A stretch of DNA of 64,000 nucleotides from Tetraselmis striata (lineage: Eukaryota > Chlorophyta > Chlorodendrophyceae > Chlorodendrales > Chlorodendraceae): NCBI GenBank assembly GCA_006384855.1, contig VCJN01000965.1, positions 1-64,000 on the forward strand, in the 5' to 3' direction. The position numbers and the translations under genes are program-made. How positions within the stretch are numbered: the stretch's first letter is position 1; the number at the start of each line of letters is the position of its first letter. Below are positions 46,958 to 58,292 of the stretch, in pieces. A model generated the notes under the pieces. That model did not search any database, was not told where the DNA came from, and saw only the letters and a list, made by a program, of their open reading frames with translations.

Positions 46958-49900
46958 CCGACACATTGCACTCGCACACTGTGCGACTTCAGCGTCGGCA
47001 CATCACGAGCCCCCGCCTCCGTGAGGTTGCTGACGGAATTCGTCATTGGAGCTGAGCGACCTCACACCTCAACCCGTTAAACGCCGCGGCCGGTTGGTGC
47101 ACGCAGGCGCGGACGCCGTGGTGATGGTGGAGATGAGCGAGAAGCTGCCGCCGGGCGCGGACGGCGTCCCCCGTGTGGCCATCAAGCAGGCCGTCAAGGC
47201 GGGGGACGACATCCGCCCCATCGGCTGCGACATCATGTGCGGCCTCCCTCCATTGCCCCACCCCTCCCTCGGCCTGCGGGTGCCGGCGCATTCAAAAAGC
47301 GCGCGGAAGGCCCAAAATCAAGGTGGCGGCAGCTGTTGTTGAAGAATGCCATGACATACAAGTAATTTTATGCTTGCCTTTATTCATAACACACCCAAGC
47401 TATGATAGCAGGGTGCGTGTGCTTTTTTGTCCCCTTGGTATTGTGAGTTGCCACTGTCACAGAGTGCGCATCCTACCCTGCCGCCCCTCTCTGCCGCGCC
47501 GCTATAAGCACCCCTGCTTGTCCTCCTGCCAACAGGGCGGACGACACCGTACTGGCCACCGGGGAGCTGCTGGGCGCCGCGGAGGTGGGGCTGCTTGCCA
47601 CCGTGGGCGCCGCCTCCTTCAAGGTGGGCGCCGAGCCAAATGGGTTCTCGCGGGGACGGGCCAGCCAAGCACATGCCGTTCCCCCCTTATCTATGTCCAT
47701 GCTACAGCCCTTGCCTATGCGTTGACTGGGATGCGTACTGCAATCCTGAGAAGCACGTCCTGTTTTCTTGGATACGCAGTATTAGTAATTAGCGCGCCGG
47801 TGGCAATTTATCCTAAACGGCGATGCCTGGCCGTGTTATTTCAATTCGCCGCCCTTCAAGCATTGCACTGAAACTGATTACTTGAGTACTGGTACTACTC
47901 GTTACTCGCTGGCCGCAGTGGTACGCGTACCGGCCGGTACCACATTGGCAGCACCCCGCCATATTGCCTGATCGCAGCACACGTCGTGATGACTGATCAT
48001 AATAACACGTAATAATCAATAAAATTTTCTAATGTTATCGTTGTGCATCAGTGCGCATTCCTGTAGTGCTATCTATTTCGACACAATGTATGTAAACTTT
48101 TTCTGAAAAACTGGGCTACACAGCCCTCCAAAATGCTTTTATTGCATTCCAACATCAATCCGCAACACGGCTAAGATGTATGTCAGGTTTCTTTCAAGAA
48201 AAGGCAAATTATCAAGACATTTTCTATTTCTATTCTATTTGTAACTTTGCCGCAGTTCCATCCCAATAGGCTGGTGAGCCCCCCCCCCCCCCCCCCCCCC
48301 ACCCCACCCCTTCCCCCACCTCCCCTTGGAAGAGGTGATAATTGCACAGTGTCCAAATCCACCGGAGAAAACATCTATTATCAGTTTATTACCCGCAGAG
48401 GCAAGTGAATCATATATATGCCTATGTATAATACGATTGCCAAAACAGTTTAACCCCACTTAACCACCACAGAGTTATCGGTGCCTGGCTGAACAATATA
48501 CATTTACTAGTGTGGGGCCTGCAAGGGCACTTGAATGGTATGTCGGTATGCCAGACATGCGCTCTACCGGTGCGCATTCATGCTTCGATTGGTCTTGCCA
48601 CCGGTGAGGATTAACACCCGAGACGCCGTTTCGGTACCGTCCTCGCCATAGTGTGTGCGGAACTGTATTGAGTGCGCTTCATGTCGCCACCGGCGGCGCT
48701 GTCCAGTCCGCTCACCCCCCCCCCCTCCTCGCCCGGACTGGATGCCACGACGCAGGTGTTCCCGCAGCCACATGTGGCGCTGATGTCGACGGGAGACGAG
48801 GTGGTGGAGCCCAGCAGCCAGGCGCTGGAGCACGGCCAGATCAGGGACTCCAACCGCGCAATGCTTGTGGCGGCATGCCAGGCACGACGCACCTACGGAG
48901 CCTGCCGGGACCGGAGCCACCCCCTACCCCCATGCACAACACACACACCAGGAGGCTCAGCAGGGGACAATACATGATATATGTGTATCATGATATATAT
49001 GATATATATATTATATGTACATATATGTGCTTATATGTGGATGTACATTTATTCCATGATACATTATGCCACCGCTCTATGGCAATTGGCCATAATCTAA
49101 TCAACACTTGGACAACGGAAGCCATGCTCTGGTGTTTGAGCGGCCGGAGCCACTGTTAGGTTTGATTGCTTGATGTGAAACGGTTAACTACAACACAAAC
49201 CACACCAAGCCACACCATCAACAGGGATAAGGAAATAAAAGACATCAAGCAACAGCATACTACGATGTCCCCTACTGTGCAGAGGTACCGAGAGCATCAT
49301 TCAACAGCAGTGTTTTGCTATCCGCGCTTGGCTTTAGGTTTCAAGCCTAAAATCCTACATGCATTTCCGGTACTGTGGTAGGTACTGATGTGGTTTTGAC
49401 GGCCGCAGTCTCTTGAAAACCAGAATACCTTGGGGGGGCGTGTGGAATATGGCGCGTGGAGCTCCCTCTCAGCCCACATACACTATCCACAAATCAATCA
49501 GGCCCGCATTTTTTCTCCTGATGGCGCTGCTGTTGTTCACAGGACGGTGACACCCTAGCTTAGGGCACCCAAACCCTTTGCAGCACATGGCAAAGTTCCG
49601 GCGCATAGTGACCTAGCAGGCTGATAGGGCCCGTCGAGGGCATCGTTTGTATTGGCTGGGGGTATCCCATCCCTGTCATGCCCTGATATCATTAAGCACA
49701 ATACCCTAGTATTCTCCATATAACCCTGTCTCGGAGATCGGACCGGCATGTTCCACTGTTGACACACCAAACCCTGCGCACAATCGGTGCGAAATTCAAA
49801 CCCTAGTTGAATAGCCTCATCCCTCCCTCGCCCAGCTTCTTGCCCCCCCCCCCCCCCCCCCCCTTCCCCCGCGCCGTTTGCAAACGCTGGAGGGAGACGG

Positions 49901-51811
49901 AATACCAGAGGCACGACGAGAGACACAACCAACTGAGCGGCATGATGCCTCCCCCCCCCTACCCCTCCCCTCCAACACACACAAACACACGCGCGCACCT
50001 GCCCCTTTGTCTCGCTCAATCTGCAGGGGGCCGGCGCACGTGTGACTGATCTCGGAATCGCCCGCGACGCGGAGGGGCAGCTGGAGGGCCTCCTCGACAA
50101 GGCCATCCAGGAGGTCCCCCCCCCCCCCCCCCCACCCTCCACACACTCACCTCCACCCACTCACCTCCACCTCCCCCTTTCCTCCGCTCGTGTCTACAAG
50201 GTTTTTAAGTCTTGGTTGTATTTCCACGATTCATGTTTTTTTCTTGGTGGAGGGGTTGTTTGTGGGTGTGTTGCCGGTGGGGGAGGGGGGAGGGGGGGGG
50301 GGTTGGGGGCTTCCTCCGAGGATCCATCGCCGCCACCCCCCCCCCCCCCCCCCCCCCCCCCCTCCCTCATGTGGGCGGCGTGGGGGGAAGGGGGTTCGAT
50401 GCCAATGTCTGTGGAACGGTGGATCTGCTCTGACGATGGCTGCGGCTGCGGCGACTGCAGGGTGTGAACATCCTGGTCACCAGCGGCGGCGTGTCGATGG
50501 GAGACAAGGATCTCATCAAGCCGCTCCTGGAGCGCCGTGGCACGGTGCATTACGGCCGCGTCAAGGTCCCCCCCCCCCCCCCCCCCCCTCAAGCAAAACA
50601 CAGGATGCACAATCTCATCGAACGTGAAGGACGGTGAAAGCGTCCGCAGATTATTCCTGAAAGCCGCTACAGCTCCTCTGTTCGCGGCTCCTGATCCAAT
50701 TGGGCCACGTGTTTTTTCAGCCGCCGTCCTCTCACGTTGGGCCAGGGCGTCCCTTGACCGCCCTCCTGCTCCGCGCTCCGCAGATGAAGCCCGGCAAGCC
50801 GCTCACCTTCGCGACCGTGGAGATCGGGGAGGGGGCGTCCGCTCGCCGGATGCTGGTGTTTGGTCTGCCGGGTGCGCAGTGCCCTTTGCCCCTTGTTGGG
50901 CGGGAGGGGGGGGGGGGGGGGGTTGCTGCTGCGCGGCGCTGATTGGGGGCGCTTGATGCCGCCCTTTCTGCCTGCGGGCGCAGCTAAAGAGCTCTTCCGC
51001 CATAAGGATTCGCGGTCCATTTGCTAGTGTACCAATTATTGTCTTTTGGTGCCGGTACGGGAGGTATTTCAACAGCACGCGTGGAGACGTTATTGGGCTA
51101 CCTGCAGTAGCCGTAGAATGCGGTAGGCACGGTGCGCGATTCGGGGTGCTCATGCATGGCAACATGTTTTCAAATCATTGTTTTGGATCAGCTCTGTAGC
51201 GGGGTGTGTCCCGGCTCCCGCACGGGCCGCGAGCGTTGCTGTTGTCGCGATAGTCCTACAGCACGCCACAAAAAAAAAGGGATGAGCCGCCGCCGCTGCG
51301 CCGCCCCCCACCTCCCCCCCGCCCCCGCCCCCCGCCCCCCTCGCTGCAGGCAACCCTGTCAGCAGCCTGGTCACCTTCCACCTGGTCTGCGTGCCCACCA
51401 TCCGGAAGATGTCGGGCTGGGCGGACCCCTCCCTGCGCCGCGTGAACGTCCGGCTTGGCCGCGCGCTCAAGCTGGACCCGCAGCGCCCGGAGTACCACAG
51501 GTGCGGCGCCCAGGCTGGCGGCGACCTACGCAGGGGTGCCGGCGCGGTGATGACAAGAAGAACAGCAAAGGGGAACCCTCCCCCCAGGCTGCTAAAGGTC
51601 AAATACAGACAGAACGACAGTGGAACTACCACAAATGTTCCTATGTATACCGTACACAGGATATTTATACCGTATATGTTGTTATTATTATATTATTATG
51701 TGTTATATTGTATACAAAATATTAATGCACATTAATAATACATGATACACAGAATATAAAAATAAAATTTATATACAGATATAGCATATAGAAGGATATA
51801 GTATAAATATC

Positions 51812-51873
<62 letters not shown>

Positions 51874-54793
51874 TCGTGTGCACATACATCGCATGCGCCT
51901 CGGCTTTAAGGCTTCTAGTTATGGCTCGTGTCGGCGGTCTGGCACCCGGAATGCCCTGTGTGCCGCGGTGTGCGGCGATCGTGCTGACGGGGACTGACTG
52001 CGTACGAGCGCCCGCATCGACTGCCTTTGCTATGGGACTGCCTTCGCATGCCACGGGCGCAGTGTACGAGACCAAGGGGGGGTCTACACTTTGTTTCATG
52101 GTGGATACCCCGTAGTAAATGCGCACGAGTCCCGTAATTGACTGATCGCAGTATTGCTGATGCGGCATTGGTATGTACAGTGCCATCTGAAGATGGCTTC
52201 GGATTTATTTGGGAATACTGTACGATTACAAGGATGCGGCTGCACATCTTTGCGCTTCGAGGTGACGTCGATGTTACGGCCGTGAGACTTTCTGATATTG
52301 GGTGACAGGTGACCGATCCGTTTGAAGGCGAAACACAGAGCCGGTGACATTTGCTTAGACGTTAGCAACATTGCAATATTTGTGCCGCCATACCATAAGT
52401 CCATAACACCACGACTGTGATCCCATGGCGCGTTGGTGTCTTGGCGGTGTATCCTGATGAATTCTGACTGGGTTTTCTAGTGTTCCCTTCCCAGAGCCGG
52501 GGGGTGGGGGGGAGGAAGTGCCGGGGGGGGGGGGGGGGGGGGGGGGGAGGGCGCAGTGGCGATTACTATGCGCGAACACGAAGGGCGTTTACGGGGCGTC
52601 ACAGAGCTGAGTGTCGATACGCGTGGAAGGTGGTAGTGCATTGGCCCCTCACCTGCGCGGAGCCGCTGACCGCTCGGCACACCTCGTGCCGCAGGGCGAC
52701 CGTGAAATGGGTGCCCTTCCCCGACGGCACGTACGGCGGCGAGCTGGTGGCCGAGTCCACAGGTGCGGGGCGTTGTGCCCCCCCTTCCCCCAACCCAACC
52801 CAACCCCCAAGCGCCGTATCGCGCCCCCGCCGGGGATTGGAGGGCGGGTGCGGACTCCTGGCCCAGGGCAGCTGTCCGCGAGTACTCTGAGGTGACGTTG
52901 TTAAGCAGCGTGATGAACTTTGGTCGATGGCCGTCCTAATCCACGTATGCTGAGGGGGTCACATGATTATCCCATATTGTCATGCACGCCATCATGTGAG
53001 TCGGGGTCACATCCGTTCCAAAACGGCAGGCAGCAGGCAATGACGGGCCGGGTGTGTTCCGTAGCTCAGATCACTTGGGAAAGGACATCCTCGTAGTCGC
53101 TCAGTTTCGCGAGGGCTTTTGGGATGCTGGGAGTGCGCTTCCGACGTCTGCCCACCTTCGCCAGGTGCTCCTGCCGCTCCACGCCTGCCGAGATCTGTGA
53201 TGTGTGGGACAGCTTGCTCTCGGAGTTCAAACAGTTTAGGGGGATGTGCAACTAGCCTACGTTAAGCCAGCTTCGGAACAAGAAAACAAAACAGCAACTT
53301 GAGCACGCGATTTCAAGTCAAGTCCGGCTCAGAAACGCTCCGTAAGCGACCACCGATAGGTGCTGTGACCGGGGGACCTGGGGAAGCATGTCAACCACGA
53401 GACAAATGGACTCAATTCGCCCTTTTAACGGCAACATTTGGGCTCGTCGCCATTGCGCAAAAGAAGTCGAGGAAGAGCTTGACTATCGTGACGGTTTAAT
53501 GCGGACGTTTTCTTCAGTTGGCATAATGAAGTTGCGCCGCGTTATCCCAGCCCGGATGGGACTTGTGCTTAGTCCATGGACCCCCCCCCCCCCCCCCCCC
53601 CTAACGGGCTCTCCGCAGTTCCTTACGTGATCCCGCTCACCGCCTTTCCCCCCGCCTTCTGTGCCCCCCCCCCCCCCCCCCCCCACCGTCCCCTCTCACC
53701 CCCTTTCCCCCCCGGTGTGGGCCAGGTGGGCAGCTCAGCTCTCGGCTGCTCAGCGCGCGCTCCGCCAACGCGCTCCTCGAGCTCCCCGCCGCAGAGGGGG
53801 TCATCCCGCAGGCGCGCCCCGCCCCACTCCCATCCTCCCTGCACCTTGCGAACCTTGCCTGGCGGTGTAAGCCTATTGGCTGCCTCGCACCGTTGCCGTT
53901 ATGAGGCGGACAGCCCAGCTTGGCGTTGCCACTTGATGTTGCCTCCCATGGGGGCCGACACGGCGGGTCAGCCCCGCTGCCTCATCCACATCGCATCTGC
54001 CCGGATACCGGATATCGAATTGGCACGTTTTCCGGGCAGTCTTCTGGCAAGTTTGTTTTCCAACATTCACTTGTACAGCCAACAAGAGGCGTTTTCGGGT
54101 GTCCACTCACTTGCTTCAAAGAACCCTTTCATATATTCGCTACCGTACAGTTAGAAACGGTCTGCAAGGCCCAAAAATAATGAGTTGTTTTGCGCCTTCG
54201 CGTCGGAATATTCGTGAGGTATTTGTACTGCGTTCTGATTAATATCTTTGTTTTGATAGTGTTTTTACTCTTCAAGGGGGGGTATCTATATGCAAGCCGT
54301 TTGTGTTTATACGGTACAACACTTGCATTGGGCTTGAATGCCACCTATAAAATGAGAGTGTTAACGGGATTTCTGCCGTGAGTTCGTCTGTATTTTATCA
54401 CTGGCGGGTAGGGCTGATTCTTATTGACAGCGGCAGTATTACCGCGCCGGCACCCGCAGGCCGGAACATCATAAACAACACTGCCCACGTTTGGAGTTTC
54501 CCATGCTACTGTGCCCCACGGAATCGTTTTGTTGAAGCTCTTTTTAATCTATTTGCAGCCCTGGGCTGGGCAGTACGTCAAAAACATATCTTCCGGTGTT
54601 CTTACACCGCCTAATATTTAGTATTGAATTTGCCCGTGTCCTGATTGCGTGCGCTTTGTCCATGCAGGGCGCTGTCGTCTCTGCGCTGTTGATTGGGGAC
54701 CTGTGCGCCATGCCGGTGGTTCCCGGTGGCGTGGGGATGACACCCCTGCCAGCAGAGGCCACGGTGAAGGCCCACGATCCCTGCAAGTGCTGA
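45879..54793 (+). CDS. CNX1E: Molybdopterin molybdenumtransferase (MoeA-type)
   Basis: Thirteen exons: 45879-46052, 46213-46269, 46833-46917, 47107-47236, 47536-47623, 48756-48881, 50027-50113, 50461-50565, 50784-50871, 51350-51500, 52695-52762, 53726-53811, 54668-54793; 456 residues, all phases consistent. Key segments: LADCLGRVLAEDVKAPEPLP, PASMKDGYAVVAADGPGEYP, TPGTVTYITTGSPLPAGADA, HVALMSTGDEVVEPSS, QIRDSNRAMLVAAC, ILVTSGGVSMGDKDLIKPLL, MKPGKPLTFATVEIG, VFGLPGNPVSSLVTFHL, LSSRLLSARSANALLELPA and VSALLIGDL. These match the E domain of plant Cnx1/gephyrin, which inserts molybdate into adenylylated molybdopterin in the cytosol. No G (MogA) domain follows; the protein ends at HDPCKC. That agrees with the separate CNX1E and CNX1G genes I recall for green algae. 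Introns after exons 1, 6 and 12 appear to use GC donors. Poly-C tracts crowd the introns. Confidence 0.93.
46351..46421. repeat. (TA)n(GA)n compound microsatellite
   Basis: About 46 bp of TA followed by about 25 bp of GA, within intron 2 of CNX1E and upstream of a G run at 46482-46507. Confidence 0.95.
51817..51871. repeat. (TG)n microsatellite
   Basis: About 55 bp of TG with one TGCGTG interruption, in intron 10 of CNX1E. Confidence 0.95.
53066..53251 (-). pseudogene. Coding-like fragment inside a CNX1E intron
   Basis: A 61-residue antisense frame in intron 11 includes SAGVERQEHLAKVGRRRKR, TPSIPKALAKLSDYEDVL and a stop after SQVI. Its composition is protein-like, with a basic cluster then a helix. 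It could be a retrocopied 3' end of an unrelated gene or a nested small gene. I recognise no family, and no upstream exon was found. Confidence 0.3.
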
Positions 54794-56200
54794 GGGACCG
54801 GCCACAGGCAGGCCACTTGCTGCAAATCACCCCTACGGAAGCGCTCGGCAGCGCGTCCCCAGGGGCCTCGGCGTGTCTCCCGGCCCATAATTGCGCTGCG
54901 ATTCCGCTCAGGCTCGCCCTTAACCAGTCAAGCGCCGCCGGGCATCAAGCACCCGTCGCGGCTCGCAATGCTGGGCGTGCCGTGTGCCGTTACAACTGTT
55001 GACGTGTACCGCCGCGTGTAATATGGTTGTCATGTCTTCCTCGCTCAGCAGTACAACCGAATATCCATGGATGGGTGCCACACTGCTCCCCATTCAGCCA
55101 GCTCCGCTTCCACAACCTCTCACGCATCAAGGAAGGCCGGACGCCAATGTGTGATATTCCGTCCTGGCCGCCAATTAGTCTTGCAGAATGTGGCGGCAAT
55201 TTGCTTGTTGACTATGACGAAGCGTCGCCTATCCAGGGCGCTGTCTGAAACTGGATCGCTGCCTAAACGGCCGCCGTAGAGAAGCTGCAACAGTTTCACC
55301 GCTGCCAGTCATGTCGCGGAGGCGAAAAAAGAGAGGACGGACGCACGTGCTTTGCACTGTATGCCCCCCCCCCCCCCCGCGCCTCCCCTCCACCTTCCCC
55401 CCCCCCGCCCCCCACGCGCCTTCCCACCGGAGCGATTACGGGCACACGCGCGAGGCCCGATGTGGGCCCAATGTACTATGGGCATGGCACAACAGGTCTA
55501 CTCATTACATGAGCTAGCTGCAGAAGGTGATATCAGAAAATCGCCAGAAAAGGACAATCGGAAAGGTCCTCTACAACAACTGCGAGGTGGAAGCAGTAGC
55601 ATGAAAAGATGCAGAATGGGCACGAGCCCATGCATCGGACTTGGCCATCTACACACCGGCAGAGAGAATGCCGCCCAGGGTACCATGCACGCAAGCAGAG
55701 ACCCGCTCCCACAGCCCCCGCCGTGTGCGCGACAAATGACGGCGGAACTCAGCAGGTTGGCTAGCGACAAAGTTCCGAAATGCATGAACGGACAAACCAC
55801 GAAGGAAGCATGAAGTCGGGGCGGAAGGACCGCCAGGAAAGTTGCGCACTGCCAGCAACACCGCGAAGATGTAGACCACGGTCAAAGCGGACTTCCCGAG
55901 ACGGCCGCGGTCCTCAACCACAACAGGTCAACTGGTACAGCCTATTAGTCGCTACGGAACGCCGAGAGCCGGGCACGTCATTGCGACTACTGAGCGTAGT
56001 AGTAAAGTGGCGATTATACACGGTAGATACAGGGATTACACGCCCATTCCTCGGGAAAATCGCGATTACGTGCCATTACGATGGTGTAATTGCGAGACAG
56101 TCCGCGAGGCTAGTGATGCTCTACATGATAGTTGTGGATATATCTCGGTCAGTGTATTAACTTCCATAGTAATCCTTAGTACCTATGTCCCGGTTTTCAA
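54794..56200. other. 3' side of CNX1E and repeats
   Basis: It contains an NWI-A family copy at 55165-55312, a C-rich stretch at 55363-55410, and a partial inverted-repeat-element end at 55504-55600. No gene is recognised; frames such as 55352-55813 have no domain. Confidence 0.5.
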
Positions 56201-56205
56201 TAGTA

Positions 56206-56448
56206 GTAAAAGTAAAGTAAAGTTTGCCCCGGGGCATCGGCCGAAGCCGCCCCAGCACTTGACCTCGTGCCCCAATTGCAGCCGTAGGTCTGGCATAGCC
56301 CGGCAGACCATTGCCTCATTCGAACCCCGAGAAGGGCTAATGCATCAACCGGGTAAACCTGGGACACTCCGGGCCGATATTGCCGAAATACATCGGCCAG
56401 GAATCGAACCGGGGTCTCTCACATACGAGACAACCGCTCAACCGAGCG
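56206..56448 (-). mobile_element. tRNA-derived SINE, copy 2
   Basis: Partner of 3381-3626. On the minus strand it opens with CGCTCGGTTGAGCGGTTGTC (A-box-like D arm) and carries a consensus B-box GGTTCGATTCC at 56400-56410, then a family-specific body and a TTTACTTTACTTTTACT tail. The intact B-box makes this the better-preserved copy. Confidence 0.75.
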
Positions 56449-56449
56449 C

Positions 56450-57575
56450 ATCGTCGGATTCGACTGGGACCCAGCCACCGAAACCATATATATCTCCCAG
56501 CACCAATCCCACAGCAGTCAAAAAATACAGATAATCAAATTCAAATATTGTAGTGATCTCAATCATGCCACCGTGCACGCTCTCATCCGTGAAAATTGCC
56601 AAGACATGGTGAGCGCCCTACGTCAACAAGGATGGCAGTGTCCCATTGAAATCATTCCCGTCACCCTGAGCCGCAGCGGCACCATGCACAAACTCACACT
56701 AGAAGCCATCCATAGCCTCACGGTCCTCCGCCCCAAGAAGTAACCCCCGGACAAACCCCTCCGCCTCCCAGCGCCTCTGCAATCCGCCTCTGTAGGAAAC
56801 TCCAACGACACTCAATCGGATGGCTACATACTCTCCTCCGCATATCCCGACAGCCCCTCAAACCTCCCATGTCCAACCTCAGTACCTCCCACACACCCCG
56901 CACGCACACCCACCGTTAACATACACGCTTTCCGCGGACCACCGTACACGACACCCCCGCCACAGCAGGGGGGAACAATACCAAGCGGCATGGAAGGAGG
57001 GGCGCGGGCGATAAGGAGGAAGGCCGGAAGCTGCATCCGTAATCGCTAGGGTTCCCACAGCGGTTGGATAAAGCAAGTCCTAAAAGCAACTCGGCTTGGG
57101 TAGTGGAGAGCAGCAAGTCAGCACGTTGTAAATCAATTTCAATTTCAATTTCAATTTCAATTTCAATTTCAATTTCAATTTCAATTTCAATTTCAATTTC
57201 AATTTCAATTTCAATTTCAATTTCAATTTCAATTTCAATTTCAATTTCAATTTCAATTTCAATTTCAATTTCAATTTCAATTTCAATTTCAATTTCAATT
57301 TCAATTTCAATTTCAATTTCAATTTCAACCAAGCGGGCAAGGGATGTACCTTCTTAAAGGATTACCGGTATCGCAGGTACATCATCTACTCGTAGTCCGG
57401 ACATACGGCCTAGGCGAGTAGCTGTGACCAACCAGCCTATCCGCGCGTTGGCCCATTTTTCAGGTCCTCATGCATTCAAGTCGCGACGTACCTCGGTACT
57501 GAATCACTACTGCGTCTTTGTTCTAGATACAAATAGAGACATTACCGGTACGAATATGCAGTGACGGCTAAGCTC
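56450..57575. other. Intergenic around the (TTTCAA)n array
   Basis: Apart from the hexanucleotide array there is no recognisable gene. Pro- and Ser-rich frames at 56820-57014 are compositional. Confidence 0.5.
57130..57328. repeat. (TTTCAA)n hexanucleotide array
   Basis: About 33 perfect units. It yields ISISIS, LKLKLK and IEIEIE frames on the two strands that are not genes. Confidence 0.97.
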
Positions 57576-57588
57576 TCACGGCCCGGCC

Positions 57589-57648
57589 GGTCTCGAGCCG
57601 CCGACTTACATACTCGTAGTCACTCGCTCTACCACTGAGCGCCCTAGT
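57589..57648 (-). other. tRNA-like A and B boxes, degenerate
   Basis: The minus strand has a clean tRNA D arm (GCTCAGTGGTAGAGCG, 57625-57641) and a B-box-like GGCTCGAGACC (57589-57599). The expected acceptor 3' strand does not pair with GACTAGG, and the anticodon loop is too long. It is therefore a tRNA pseudogene or the head of another SINE. It lies 40 bp from the left end of the PAT-like element. Confidence 0.5.
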
Positions 57649-57690
57649 CAACATAAGTTCCCGGATCCGATGGTCGATGGAACAGTAGTA

Positions 57691-57876
57691 TGTTCTAAAC
57701 TAGTTTATGTGGTTTATGTGGTTTCTCTACCTGTACGAGATTGCCCTGGCACGGCGCCCGTAGCGCGCGTGTGCGCGCGCACGATTGCGGGGCCGGTCAG
57801 GGCCATTACCTGCCTTCACGGCGGACCGACCGGTCACTCTCCTTGGCCGTGGCACGCTCCATCGAGCGAACCACAG
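57691..57876 (+). repeat. Split direct repeat A1
   Basis: 186 bp beginning TGTTCTAAACTAGTTTATGT and ending ATCGAGCGAACCACAG. It is about 90 percent similar by eye to A2 (60464-60634). It contains GACCGACCGGTCAC, a partial palindrome. Confidence 0.85.
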
Positions 57877-58292
57877 CAAAGTCGCGGCAATTTTGCCGCG
57901 CAGGGTGCCGGTCTCCCGCCATCGTACCATGTACGGTGAGCGAAGCCTTTCGGCCTCCCCCCTGGGAGAAACCCGTTAGGGTTTGTGTGGTTAATGGATG
58001 CGCGCCGCTTGCGAAGTGCTAACTACTACCCGCGAACGAGCTGCTGATTACTCGCTCAACGCGAAGAGAGGACGAAGCCGCAGCGCTTCCCCATTCAATG
58101 GAACAAGGTCCAAGCCCTTCGACCAGTGTCGACCAACAGTAACCCATTGCTGCCCCTTCCTGTGTGGGCATGGCCCGATCCGTACTGGGCCCTACACGGC
58201 GTAGGTGTCGCGATGCGCTCCGACTGGGGCGTATGCCGACGCACGCCCGCCGTCTAGTAAAGATTTGAGTATTAAGTGACAGTACACTGCTA

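Noticed and set aside
56916..57357. IEIEIE, LKLKLK and ISISIS frames
   Set aside because: They are translations of the (TTTCAA)n array.
57589..57648. Functional tRNA gene
   Set aside because: The acceptor stem cannot form and the anticodon loop is too long.
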